From the NCBI GenBank assembly GCA_022925895.1, contig JAKSYS010000007.1, positions 124,001-188,000 of the forward strand: a stretch of 64,000 bases of DNA, written 5' to 3'. The notes beneath the pieces were generated by a model, which ran no database searches, had not been told where the DNA came from, and saw only the letters and a program-made list of their open reading frames with translations. The stretch is from Fragilaria crotonensis (Eukaryota > Bacillariophyta > Fragilariophyceae > Fragilariales > Fragilariaceae). This document shows, in pieces, positions 33,024 through 44,135 of this stretch. The position numbers and the translations under genes are program-made. The stretch's first letter is position 1. Each line of letters opens with the position of its first letter.

Positions 33024-36000
33024 TCAGATCTCTGGTCCCGGTGATGAAAGCATGTGGTCGGGGAGAACACAGAAGATCTTGGTGAGGTGAGGATCAATTT
33101 TGCCGGAGTGTTGAGTCTTGGTGAGGATATCGGCAAGTTGGGAGTCACAGGGAATCCAATGAAGTTGGTGGATGCCGTCTTGTTGGCCTTGACGGACGAA
33201 GTGGAAACGGCGTTCAATGTGGCGAGTTTTGCGAGTGAGTTTGCCATTCTTGGCGATTTGAACAGTTGCTTCATTGTCAATCATGAGGATGGCAGGGATA
33301 GAAGGGAGACGTTGAGTGGTTTCACGCCATTGTTTGGTGCCAAGATAGAGCATATCATAGAGAAGCATTCGGATGTGAGCGGTGGCCATGGTTGCGGAAC
33401 ATGCAGCCATATATTCAGCTTCAGAGGTAGACATGGCAACAGGTGTTGGCATGGTAGAATTTGCTTCAATAAGAGCACCATTGTAGAAGATCATGTATCC
33501 AACAGTAGATCGGCCAGTATCGGGGCAGTCTTGCCAGCTGGCATCAGAGAAGACAGTGAGATCAGTGTATGGAATGCGATGATGGATGCAGATGTCATAG
33601 ATGGGGTTTGAAGTGCCATCGGGATAGAATTTGAGGGCATAGTAGGGCGACGTCGGAGGTAGCCAATGAGCCAGGTGAGAGCTCGAAAATCAGGTATGCC
33701 AGGAGAGATGCATGCTTTAGCAAGTTTGCAGACAGCAAATAGGATGTCAGCTCTTGTGTTGTATGCTAGGTAGAGGAGAGTGCAGACAGCAGAGCGGAAC
33801 GGAAGGCGTTGTTGCTTTTGTTCGACGAGAGTCAGGTCGGAGGCGGTTACGGGCGGTTATCCTTGCTGAAAGTATAATCGGGAGGGAAGGAGTATCTCGT
33901 TCTGGGAATTCGGAGTTTGGATCGTATCGTTGAAGAGTATTCAAAACATAGCGGTGCTGGTCGAGGGTGTAGCTTGAGTCGGAGTGTTTGTGGATACGCA
34001 TTTGTAGGAACCATTGCGCAGGGCCGAGGAATTTGACATCAAAGCGATTGCGGACGGAATCTTCAAATTGTTTTTCGATGGAATCGTTGCTTCCAGCGTA
34101 GAGCATATCGTCGACGAAAAATAGTAGGCGGAGCCATTGATTGTGTTTGTCGTATCGGACAAAATAGGACGGTTCGGAAGGAGACTGAATAAATCCTTGG
34201 GAGTAGAGCCATTCCGAAAATTCAATGTTCCAATATTTGCCGGAGTAGACGAGACCGTAGATTCCTTTGTTCAGTAACATTGGAGAGCCAAAGAATTTAG
34301 CGTATTCAGGGAAGTGATAGGCGTATTCCAATGGCAGTTTCACGAAGTGGCGACCAATAACTTTGGCTTGGAGGTAGGCACCAATGAAGTCAGCACTCTT
34401 GACACTTCTTCTGGATGCACAGATGGTTGCAATGAATAGCTTGACCCCTCTTGCAGATGCACAGGGTGACCAGGTGTCTTCATACATGAGTGGTTCAACA
34501 GGTATAGGTTTGGGAGTGCCAGGTGAAGAGGTAGCAGATTCAGCAATTTCTTGACGTTGTTCAAGGAGTCGTTGTTGGTTGATGGCTTTAACTCTTTTCA
34601 GGAGACGTTTCTCCAGGTCGCCACGGGCGACAAGGCGAGCTTTTAGTTTGTCAAGTTTTCCAGATGCAGTTTGTTTTGCTTTGAGCACAAGTTTGACTGG
34701 GATAATGAGTTCATCTTTGTGTGGGTTTGTCCAAGGATGAAGGTATCATGGTCAATGAGGTTCTTGATTTCCATTTTGATTGCATGTAACCAAGCATTGC
34801 GGACATCATCATCAAGTTTGAGGACAGCTTTCAGAGACTGAGGTTCTGGAAGATATTTGTCCACAGGTTCCTGGGGTTGGCTTGTGAATTGTTGCTGGGA
34901 GGTTGTCAATTGTCATCATGGCAGAGTGAATGGGATCAATAGTTGGTAGATCTTCATTGCATTCTTGGAAGTAGATGGTCATCATCTTGTGGAGTTGGGA
35001 ATGATGTTGTTGATGGGTGACAAAGTTGATTTGATGTGGTGTGGGTGGTGTTGGACCATGTTGGATGATTGCTTCATTGTAATGGTCAGCATGGGTTGGG
35101 TTAGGCATGGTTCCAGGTGGTTGTTCATCAGTATTGTCATCAGTTGATTCAGGGATGGCAGTCATGGAGGGCAGTGGATTTGTGTCATCAATGAAGGTTG
35201 ATGGTGGATTGCCAAGGTTGGCTGCAGATCCAGTGTGGTGAAAAGTAGATGGTTCAGAGTTTTCGGGAGTGTTGCAGAGTCCATTTGGGTTGAAATGGGA
35301 GCGGATGGGGACGGCTCCAGCGAAGGGTTTGGAATCAAAACATAGAGCTGAATTGAAGTCTTCATCAAAGTAGGCATCGCGGGTGATGACAAGGCTTTGG
35401 GGTTGGTCAGGGAGTAGACTAGCCAGCCTGCGGAGTTGTCAGGAAACCGAGGAAAATTCCGAGAGGCTCGTTGGAGTTGTTGCTTGTATGTGATAAGCTT
35501 GTTGCGGAAAGTTGGTTCATAGCGTTTGAAGAAGGTAGGACATCCAAAGACACGAAAGTTGGCAATGGAAGGCTTGCGTTGGAAGCTGTATTGATAGGGA
35601 GTTGTTGGGTTGCCATCTTGATCAATAACATTCTTGGCAGGGCAGACATTTAGGATTTGAACTGCATAGGCATGGGCATGATGGAAGAAGGCACCTCCAA
35701 GTCTTGCATTGTTGAGGAGAATGTTGGCAGTGTTGTGGACTTCACGCCATTTTGCTTCACAAATACCATTCATTTCTTGATGTTCAGGGGCTGCAGCTTC
35801 AACTTTGATACCAAGTGAGGTGCATTCAGAGATGAATTTTGTTGATGTAAAGCAGATCCAGCATCAGTGCGGATGAAACGGACGGATTGGGTGCGGCCAA
35901 GTAGTTCTGTATCAGTCAGCCATTGCTTCAGAGCAATAAGGATGGAAGTTGTGCTTTCAGTTGGAAGACCAATCCAACCTGTTAGTTTGCCTGGGGTTGT

Positions 36001-37217
36001 GACAATAAACAGATAGGCTGAGTAGTTGGAATTGGTGGTGAGACCATAGCGGAAAGGATTGCGCATAAGGTCAAGATGAAGGCGATGGAAGGGTTCTGTG
36101 CCTTGGCGTTGAGGTGTTTTGTTTCTGGCGCGTTTTTGACTGATGGAAATGCGGAGAGGCCAGGAGTTGTGGTCAACAGTAGGTGTGAGTACATGATCAT
36201 TCCATGTTTGGTGAAGGGATCCAACCATGAGATTTCGAAAATTGCGGTAAGCAAGTCGTCGATAAATCAGTTCCAAAGGTAAGGCAGTGACTGAGCGGCG
36301 TTGATCAGTGTCAATGGGGTTGTAGTGTCATCAAAGTGTTGCTCTTCTGGTTCAGAGTCAAGGTCAAAGGGAACTTTGGGGTTGGAAGTGGTTGAAAAGG
36401 CTTGGTGTGGATTTGGTACTTCTCTGGTGATAATTGGCCAAGTGTAGGTGGAGCCATTTGGGAGTTGAATGGTGGTAGCTCTGTTCTTGATCAGGACACT
36501 GAAATTTTGAGTGCATGATAGAGCAGTCAGGGAGAGTAGTCTGTGACTTAGGCCTTCAACAAAGTAGACATCAGTGAGACCTAGGATGGATTTGAGGCCA
36601 TCATCAGTGGTGAAGTGACATTCAGTTGTGCCTTTGTGGGTAGACATCTTGGTGCTGCCATCAGCTAGGGAGATTGGGACACTGCAGGGTTCAACATCAC
36701 TGAGGTCGCTGAAAAGTGGTGTGTAATGGCTGGTAGCACCACTGTCAGGTAGCCAGTTTGCAAGGAGTGGGGGACCAAATCTTTGGTATGGTGATTGGGG
36801 GTCATCAGGGAAATAAGCTGTGGCTCCAGAGTTGGGAGGAGCATGGTTGGCAGTTGGAAGATAATCTCTATCAAGTAGAGGTTGATTGATAGGCATCTGA
36901 GGTAGAGTGGGATTGGGCCATGGGATGTTGTCTTGTTGATCATCAAGTTGATCAAGGGAGGCTTTGAAAGCTTGGTGATGGTATCTTGAATGATTTTGGG
37001 AGTCTTGACTAGAGTCAGTAACAAAGTAAGCGTTGTTGATTGCGAGGAGCAGCGTTTTCATTGTTGGTTGAACGTTGCGGGTTGGATGCGCGATTGTTTT
37101 GGTTGGATCTTGGGTTGGTACAGTTGCGCGAATAGTGGCCGAGGCGTCCGCAGTTATTGCAGACGATGGTAGCTGCGTTGGATGCAGAGTTGCGCGATTG
37201 ATTGATGTTAGATCCAT
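33024..37217 (-). CDS. pol: Pol polyprotein of retrotransposon 2 (frame breaks)
   Basis: Read from 37217 down to 33024 in segments. Protease with L-P-D-S-G-A-T-S-H-Y lies near 36735-36760; a gag-pre-integrase-like region follows; integrase is at 36276-35162 with H-L-D-L near 36080 and F-I-R-T-D-A-G-S-A near 35870, the E region falling at the frame change near 35770 (M-N-G-I-C-E-A). Reverse transcriptase is at 34688-33747, with F-V-D-D at about 34104-34121. RNase H is at 33494-33024 with S-T-S-E-A-E-Y and M-I-D-N-E-A, ending in L-A-D-I-L-T-K. At least four frame changes occur (about 36270, 35770, 34690-34900, 33500-33860). Protein order defines a copia element. Confidence 0.87.
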
Positions 37218-38435
37218 TGGGTGATGGTCGTTGATTTGGATTCAACGTTGGTCGGAAAGGTGGTCGATTGTTCCGTTGGGGTTGGTTGGATGGGCGAGGC
37301 GAAGGAGGTGGTGGGCGACGTTGATTCGGGTTGTTGAAGGTGGTCGCGAAGGATTTGTAGGAGGTCGGAACGGGCGCGAATGGTTTTGCGGTGGTCTCGG
37401 TGGATGACTTCTGTTTTGATTGTTGCCATTAGGGTTTGAATATGGGCGAAGGATGGAGCTGAAAGCTTGTTGTTGACGTTGTGTGAAAACACGATGGGTA
37501 GTTTGGGGTGGCGCGATTGAAAATGGTGAGATTGTTGACGGGTAGAATGTGCGTGCTGATTGTAGTTGCGTTGATTCTGAGACGGTAGTGTGAGACCACG
37601 GGATTCGTCAATGTTGAGGAGATGGCTCTCAAGTTCGGCGAATGGTGGCAGAGCTTCGTCGTTTAGTTCAGCTCGACGGATATCGGCGTCGAAGCGTTGA
37701 TAAGATGCGGCGTAAAGGAGTGATTGCTTCCACCACGAACGGTGCGTTTGATGAGTTCGGCGTCGGTGTTGGGGATTCCAGCATGATAGCAGTCGCGCGT
37801 AAGGATGCGGATGCGGTTAAGGTAAGAGGTGGCGACTTCATGATGTGGTTGTTTGATGGAACAAAAAGCTTCTCGAGTGCGCTCGACATGATCAGGAGTT
37901 AGCGGTGCACAATGGCGTCGCAGAGTAAGAATCGCGGTGCGGGCGTCTGGTGGGCCATCAATGATGTGTTTTTGGCAGGGGTCGCAGACGTTTGTAAAGA
38001 TCAGGTTGTAAAGTGCGGTGCCGACAAATGGGTGTGAATAAGAGACTTGTTTCGGCCAAAGATCAAAGACTTGGCGCGTCCACGGGAAATGTTGCAAACA
38101 ATTCGAAGGTTGTCGATGAAGGTGTTAAAATGGCGGCGGCGTGCTTGAAGGTCGGTTGGGTAAGCCAATTTGCGAAGGTTTGCATTTTGGCGTACTTCAA
38201 AAGCGTCTTGGTTAGGTCTTCAATTGGGGATAAGTGAAGTCGGTTCGCGTGGAGGATGTGAGTGCGTCAGGCGATGTCTGCTGGATGTGTTTGGCTCTTG
38301 CTCTGAGTCATGATCGGTGTCGTCGTCAAAGAAGGTGTCGACAGTTGGTGGGTATGCAAGGTGGCATGGGTCGCCTGGCGCGGAGTTGGGCGTGCGGAAG
38401 CGAGTTTTGAGTTTCTGGAGGAGTTTGGTGATCAT
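37015..38435 (-). CDS. gag: Gag-like protein of retrotransposon 2 (frame breaks)
   Basis: Segments at 38435-38220, ~38236-38098, 38097-37663, 37632-37208 and 37245-37015 together give a Gag of the UBN2/copia type. The central helical capsid part contains R-R-H-C-A-P-L-T and Y-L-N-R-I-R-I-L-T-R-D-C-Y. A CCHC knuckle C-N-N-C-G-R-L-G-H-Y-S-R-N-C is encoded at 37161-37120. The C-terminus is Asn/Gln/Pro-rich. Frame changes near 38100, 37650 and 37480 are of the same one-base kind as elsewhere in this window. Confidence 0.72.
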
Positions 38436-38753
38436 TTTCAGAATTGGCCGTTTTTGTGTAGATTTGGTAGGTTTCGTATTGGGAGGTTGAATAATTTTGC
38501 TTTGTTGAGTTTGGGGTTGCGAAAGATTTTGTGACGGATTTGGTGGTTGAGGGTTCGAATTCCGGGGTGGTAAGTTTTTGGAAGGTATAATTTTGGGCGT
38601 CGTCGAAAAAGTTGTTGAAATCGGAGGTTGTGGGTTCGAGTCGGTTGTGGCCGGATCGTGAGGTAATTTTACGTTTTTTGGCGTGAGAATGCCTGAAAAT
38701 GCATCGGAAATGCGTTTTAGAGGGCCAGTTGTTGGTTTGCAGTTGGAGGTGAA
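38436..38753 (-). other. Spacer between extra ORFs and gag in retrotransposon 2
   Basis: About 320 bp with no clear protein. It contains GGTTGAGGGTTCGAATTCC (near 38545) and a similar GGGTTCGAGTC (near 38633), reminiscent of a tRNA B-box; I see no matching A-box and do not call a tRNA. Confidence 0.4.
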
Positions 38754-41700
38754 TTAGAGGGTGTTTTGGTGTGTGAACTGCTTGTTTCGGGCGAGTTTGG
38801 TGGTAAAATCGCGAGATTTGGTTGAGTTCCGGGCAGTTGTTGAGTTTCTTGTGTGTGTTCGGTATGTAGTTTCTGCGTCGGAAATTAGCTGTTGGGAGTG
38901 AGTTTCCGTGCTGTTCGCGTCGTTTTGTGTTGGATTTTCGCTGGTAGTGTCACTTTGTGTGGGATTTTCGCTGTCAGGGTCGTCGTGCGTGAAAACTGTA
39001 GTTTCAGGTTCGTTTGCTGCAAGATTTTCGTTTTGTGGGTCGTTTTGTGCAGAAATTTCGTGCTGGGGGTCCGGGGTTCGAGTCGGATCGGAAAATAAAG
39101 CGGAACGGCGAGTTTTTACAGCAAGACATGCGAAATGTGGTCCAGAAAATGTAGTTTTATCCTGTTGGAAGGTAATTATGTTGTTACTTGTAACTAATTC
39201 CATCTGATTGGGACAGCCTAGGCTATCACAGATAGAAAAAGGTAAGTAACCAGCATAACAACCAGGATAAGACAGACATTGTAGACTAGACTCACCATTG
39301 TAGCCATTGGCTGAAAAGGGTGAATCAGGTCCCATTTGATCAATGAATGGAAACTCAGGATGAGACTCTTTCTCATTGTAATAATAAGAAAGATGATTGT
39401 TGAAAAGTTGGATCTCAGGGTCACGGAGGGCATCAATGAGATGTGGCAATGCCCAGGCTTGATAGATGGATTCCTCAAGTGGACCAGTTGTGAAAACTGG
39501 TATCATGCGAATAGCCAAGGAAAAGGGGACCGTTTTGGGATCGCGAGCGACGTGATACTTACTGGAATCAGGGTGGCGACGCAGGTTAGCGGCGCTGGTT
39601 GGAATCCAGTCGGGGTCGCCAATGTGATAGGAAAGAATTGGTTTGGCAAGTTGGGCTTTGAACAAAGCTTGGACTGACAATCTGTTGTAGGGTTCTCCAT
39701 CTCTGTTGCTGATGATTGGTTGTTGATCATGGTTGAAAGTGGTGGGGAAGATTCCTGCTCTTGCTGTAGGTTTAGCAATCTCAGTTGATGAACCATTAGA
39801 GTAGGAGTTGGACGCAAGTGGGGAGCCTTGGAACATGATAACGTGGGGAGGAGGATGGTTCCTGGGGAGAATGCCGGTCGGGTCCTTTGGATTCACAAGT
39901 TGCGCAACTCGGTAGAGGATATACTCGAAGTGCGGAAGGAAGTCAATCGAGAAGTTGATGCCGTTGGTAGGGACTGGAGTGAGGTCAGAGTAGACATCCA
40001 TGTAGTAGGTTTCCTCATTTGCTTCAGTTGGTTGCAGGGTAAACAGTTGGAGGAAGTCCAGAGGTTGGCAGACCACATAGTTGATTGCAAGTGTGTCATC
40101 ATTGACATCATCAAGATCCAATTGAACAAGGGAGGGCCTGGTAATCATGGGGAAGCAGGTTGCAAAGTTGGACAAGAATAGATCTGCAGGTGGAAGGTTG
40201 CCAATATGGAAGCGGTTGTTGGATAATTCTGGTTCCCTCGATCGTCGTCGCGTCTTGCGATTAATGAGACCATGTTCGAATAAGGCAAGGCGGATGATTG
40301 TCTGGGCAGTTCGCAAGGCAATCGATCGTTGTTCCTCGTCGTCCAATCGAAAAGAATTCGTGTATGCGACAAGATAGGGATTCGCGCGCGAAATTCAAGT
40401 CCACGCGAAACATTTTCCGGTAGCGTTTCAATCCGCGATAAGGAATGCAAAGGTAGGGAAAGATCGGCTTCAAAGAAGGCATGGTTAGCAAAGCGGGGCG
40501 TCCGAAAAGTAGTGGTATCAGGAACAAACTTAGAGCGGCGGCGGTAGACTTGATATCTTTGCGATCTGGAACAAGTGTTTCGGGTAGAGGTCGTGTTGAC
40601 GAAAACCGTGTCGGTGGTAGGTGCTGTGGCGGTGGTGGGTTATGTAGTAGAGTCGGAGCGCGTAGATGAGTCCGACAGCACATGTCGTTTCCATCGGGCA
40701 GTAGGGAGGGTTTTCGTAGAAGTCGCGGGTGATGTCGTAGTACTTATCCGGGATGCCGAAGGTCAAAGGGAGCGTTGTTCGTCGGTGAAATGCTGGGTTA
40801 GCAAGTTGGTAGCACGGTTCAGAGTGTGAATCATGCCGAGTAGGTAGAACTTGTCGTCGCGGGAATACAGAGGGAGTTAGGACTTGGCATCTGGTGTCTG
40901 AGAGTGATGTGGCGCGATATAGGCTTCATGTCGGATGACGTGATGTCGCGAATGTGATGAACTTCCGGTGGAGCGGCGAAAGTTGAGACAGAAAGCTGCA
41001 ATAGTGGTGCTGATTTCGATGCAAAGCGGTAGGTCGCGTAGATGGATGGTACCGTTCAGTGGGTCGTCCAGCGTAGCTTCTGAGAACATCAAGGCCGACG
41101 ATGGATGGTGAGCTGGGTCCTGGAACATTGCATAAGGGCGGTGGTGAACTGGGGCAAGAGGATTCAAATGCCTTAGGGGTGGTTCAGGAAAAAGTGGGGT
41201 AGCATCCGGACTGGTTGTTGAATTGCTGCTGTCGGGTAGCTCATTAAGTGCCTCCAAAATTGGGTTAGTTGCACTTTCTTCCACAAATTCCTCTTCAATG
41301 CTTTCAATGATCATGGGTTCTGGCATGATTTCAACTTCTGGTAAGACTTCAGGGTCAGGAACAGGGTCAGAAGCAGGGTAAAAGTTAACAGATGGCTTAG
41401 TTGGTGAATTATCACTGGGGGAGTAATAATTTTCACCAACATCAGCACAATCAGAGTCAGGGAAGAGGGGTAAATCTTCCAATTTGATAGGAACAGGATG
41501 CTGGACACTCAAGGAAGTGGAGGAAAGGCTGGGATCAGTGGGATTGTGGGCTCTGTAGGCACACTGGGGTGGACTGGATTGGATCGCCGTACCGTCCACG
41601 ACAGTAAACTCGACAGTATCATCATCATCACAGTACGATTCCAAGGCCTTTTCTTCAGCAGTTAGGGGGCCGCGTGGTGCAAAGTGGACAAAAGGGTCGA

Positions 41701-41926
41701 TATCAAACGAGTCATCGGTAGGCGAAGCGGGCTGGGAAAATGGTCGAGTGGATGCGTCATCGGCAGAATGGTCATTGACGTTGGGACGCGGGGACGGTGT
41801 CTCAGGATAACACGGACTGTGAATACGGCGGTTGTCGGGGACTGTGGCGCTGACGCGAAGGGAGTTTGAACGGAATCTGGAGTTTCGGCACAAAATTACG
41901 AGTCCCGAGTTCAGCGCTGCGGTCAT
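38754..41926 (-). CDS. Extra ORF block B/C of retrotransposon 2, unknown protein
   Basis: From ATG 41926 the frame is open to 40877 (349 aa), then segments at ~40850-40760, 40766-40530, 40683-40261 and 40400-38754 (530 aa) read on through one-base frame changes as protein-like sequence. I infer one protein of about 1,050 aa. It is unlike Gag or Pol. The N-terminal third is acidic and Ser/Pro-rich (E-S-I-E-E-E-F-V-E-E). The middle looks globular (N-R-A-T-N-L-L-T-Q-H-F; G-L-I-Y-A-L-R-L-Y-Y). A later segment has clustered Cys (C-L-S-Y-P-G-C...I-C-D-S-L-G-C). The last ~130 residues are Thr/Asn/Asp/Pro repeats. Its ATG overlaps the stop of the preceding ORF by four bases (ATGA). No family recognised. 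Confidence 0.65.
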
Positions 41927-43338
41927 GACACGTCATAGTTTTCGTTCGCGAGGCTGCAGAGTTGTCGACGTCCACCAATACGCGCGGGGCGAGGAAAATT
42001 TTGAACAGTCATTTCTCGAGAACCATCTGTCGGAATTCGCTCAAATTTGGCCAGGATGTCGACCATACGGTGTGCTGGCGGCACGGAGTGTGAGTTTCGT
42101 TGCCCGATTACGCTGCGAACGAGGATGAGCAAATCAAGAATGGGCATCAACTGTTCATCTCCAGTCATCTTGATGGCAATTATGACAAGGTCTTCAAGGT
42201 CCTCATGATGCTGTAGAAAGCCAGTAAACTCAGTGAGGGTTGGAGTATAACCGAAGGAAGCAATTCTGTGGGTAAAAGTGGCGATTTCTGACTCCAGGCC
42301 AGGATGACTGGGGTGGATGAGTGTGGGAGGTTCTTTGGATTCTCCCTGGCACTGTTGTTGCTTTCTGGCTGAGGGAGGCTGATACTTTGATGGTGAAGGA
42401 TGGAATGGAAGGTTGAAAAGATGAGCAAAGAGACAGTCATGGAGATCTTTGCAGGTCTTCTGAAGGGTGGTGAAGCCAGATGGATTCATGCACCCGGGAG
42501 CTTGAAAAATTGGATTGTGAGCAGGTTGGGCAAAGTTGGTCAAGGTGGTAACTTTTGCGGTAGGAATGCTTGGAGTGTTGGCTCTGGACTTGTAGGTGAG
42601 CGTGGGAGGCGAATTTGGAGCTTTCTGGGGCGTTTTCAAGTCGTTCGTATCATCGGTGAGATCGATTACGTTGTGTTTGTTGGGGTTAGTGCGGCGCTTG
42701 GCGGCAGTAGTAGTGTGCTCCTCTGTAGTAATAACATCAGTAGGTCCAATGTTATTGCTCATAACATTGGTAGATGCAGCAGGTAAGGTAGTTGGACCGT
42801 TTTTGTTTGTAGTTTCGCCCATTTTGTTGTAGTAGTTGTCCATGGTAGTTGTGGTTGTAGTGGTCTGCATCTTTGCAGCCTTCTTGGTGGTAGAAGTAGC
42901 CCTGTGGCTAACTTTAGTGTCCTGCTGTGGTGGAGCTGCAAAAGCCTGCTGCTTGCGCTCGTCGGGGTGGAGGTTGCGATCCTCTTCAATAATATCATCG
43001 ATGTCGTCGGAGGTTAACTTGCAGACGTCAAAATAGGCGGGACCTTTCTCAGAGGTGCGCCTCTTCTTCTTGTTGTTTGGGAGATCCTGATCGTCATCAG
43101 GGGTAGTGGTTGGAGAAGGGATGTAACGGACACGGGAGGGGAGCTTGGATTTCTTCGGAGATCCATAGGCTAGGGCACCTTTGTAGAGGGCGGGATGGGT
43201 GGGCGTGTCAGGAGGGACAGGAGATGCGCCGAGTTCGGCGGGGTAGTCGACGTTAGCGTCGAACGCGTCAGGGTTAGCGCCTTTGGAGGCGGACCTAGAG
43301 GCGCGAGGGGCAAGGGAGGGCGGAGGTAAGTTCTGCAT
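41923..43338 (-). CDS. Extra ORF A of retrotransposon 2, unknown protein with SUMO-interaction-like motif
   Basis: A 471-aa intact ORF from ATG 43338; the frame is open back to about 43401. It is the first gene after the 5' LTR. The protein is Lys/Thr/Pro-rich and largely disordered in its N-terminal 300 residues, with a basic K-K-K-R-R cluster that could be a nuclear signal, a poly-Thr run, and N-V-I-D-L-T-D-D-T (42672-42640), which fits the consensus of a SUMO-interacting motif (hydrophobic core flanked by acids). The last ~150 residues look folded and helical (F-T-G-F-L-Q-H-H-E-D-L-E-D-L-V-I-I-A-I). No homology to Gag is evident. Function unknown; nuclear or chromatin tethering is only a guess. 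Confidence 0.65.
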   Translation of the reverse strand: MQNLPPPSLAPRASRSASKGANPDAFDANVDYPAELGASPVPPDTPTHPALYKGALAYGSPKKSKLPSRVRYIPSPTTTPDDDQDLPNNKKKRRTSEKGPAYFDVCKLTSDDIDDIIEEDRNLHPDERKQQAFAAPPQQDTKVSHRATSTTKKAAKMQTTTTTTTMDNYYNKMGETTNKNGPTTLPAASTNVMSNNIGPTDVITTEEHTTTAAKRRTNPNKHNVIDLTDDTNDLKTPQKAPNSPPTLTYKSRANTPSIPTAKVTTLTNFAQPAHNPIFQAPGCMNPSGFTTLQKTCKDLHDCLFAHLFNLPFHPSPSKYQPPSARKQQQCQGESKEPPTLIHPSHPGLESEIATFTHRIASFGYTPTLTEFTGFLQHHEDLEDLVIIAIKMTGDEQLMPILDLLILVRSVIGQRNSHSVPPAHRMVDILAKFERIPTDGSREMTVQNFPRPARIGGRRQLCSLANENYDVS

Positions 43339-43518
43339 GGTGGACTTAAAAAGTTCTGTTGCCTTCAAGGGTGAGTTTAAATCCGTTGCTGGCGAATCCA
43401 AAAGGCGAGGGAAAGCAGTTAAGCGTAGGTTCTTAACGGCCGTAGGTAGATTCGACCAATGATCGGAGACATTGGTCGAGTATTTTCCTCGACGGTAGAG
43501 CCTTGGACCGGTGGTACG

Positions 43519-43531
43519 AGGCGAGCAACCA
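43519..43531 (-). other. Primer-binding site of retrotransposon 2
   Basis: Immediately after the 5' LTR on the element strand comes TGGTTGCTCGCCT, starting with the TGG that pairs with a tRNA CCA end. The matching tRNA cannot be named from this window. Confidence 0.65.
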
Positions 43532-44129
43532 TGACAGTATTCGTGTGATCGGTACGCGAGTACTGGCCGACGGTAGACTTAAGGTTAGTAGGACCTAGAA
43601 GTCTGCCGTCGGACTTGACGGAGAGGAAGCGAACGTGACGGATCGTCCAGCTTTGGGCGTAGGAGTCCTGAAGATGTGGACCATGATGGTAGATTTGTTG
43701 TTACAAATATGTAGAAGATGTAGAACTAAGTAGTAAAGGCCTTTACTGTTTTTGGTTTGTGGAAATTATAAGTTAAAATGTAGATGAAAAATGAAAGTGA
43801 GATCTCCAATATTAGTTGGAGTCTCACAAAGTTATGTTGCTTTAATCCCACTTGTTGAGTGGTGTTTGAGTTATGAATCCCATAGTAAAAGTTGTGTTGT
43901 CAATAAAATTGACAACATAACAGATTTGAATACTTAGGGAAACTCAGGGCAACATGATTTAAATTCCTTGTGTGGTCGCGGGATCCAGAGTTCTGATTCG
44001 CAGAACTACTGGCACGAGTCACGGACAGACGAAGGAAAATAAAGGACTGTCTACCGTATTACCGTATGGTATTTAACCTTACAGTAATTACGAGTGACAG
44101 TGTGACAGAGTGACAGTAGATCTCTAACA
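43532..44129 (-). repeat. 5' LTR of retrotransposon 2
   Basis: 598 bp; promoter-bearing LTR of the element on the minus strand. Shorter homopolymers (GG, AAA, AAAA) at the three indel positions compared with the other copy. Confidence 0.9.
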
Positions 44130-44135
44130 CGTTTT
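44130..44135. repeat. Target-site duplication, right (CGTTTT)
   Basis: Exact copy of 32406-32411, directly after the right LTR. Confidence 0.8.

Larger units (their letters stand above)
32412..44129 (-). mobile_element. Ty1/copia-type LTR retrotransposon 2 with extra 5' ORFs (11.7 kb)
   Basis: A complete element on the minus strand. LTRs at 32412-33012 and 43532-44129 differ by four substitutions and three one-base indels, all in homopolymers. Their ends are TGTTAG...TGTCA on the element strand, canonical TG...CA. The primer-binding site (TGGTTGCTCGCC) follows the 5' LTR and a polypurine tract precedes the 3' LTR. Protease, integrase, reverse transcriptase and RNase H follow gag in copia order. 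The element is about twice the usual copia length because roughly 5 kb of coding sequence lies between the 5' LTR and gag (43401-38754). Gag-pol shows several frame changes, as do host genes nearby. Confidence 0.92.

Noticed and set aside
33054-33611. Plus-strand ORF of 185 codons inside retrotransposon 2
   Set aside because: Antisense shadow of the RNase H region, which has clear S-T-S-E-A-E-Y and D-N-E motifs on the minus strand.
38540-38660. Possible tRNA gene (B-box-like GGTTCGAATTCC)
   Set aside because: No A-box or acceptor-stem complement could be found at the right distance.
38754-40346. Envelope-like gene in retrotransposon 2
   Set aside because: The extra ORF lies upstream of gag, has no signal peptide or membrane span, and shows no envelope feature.
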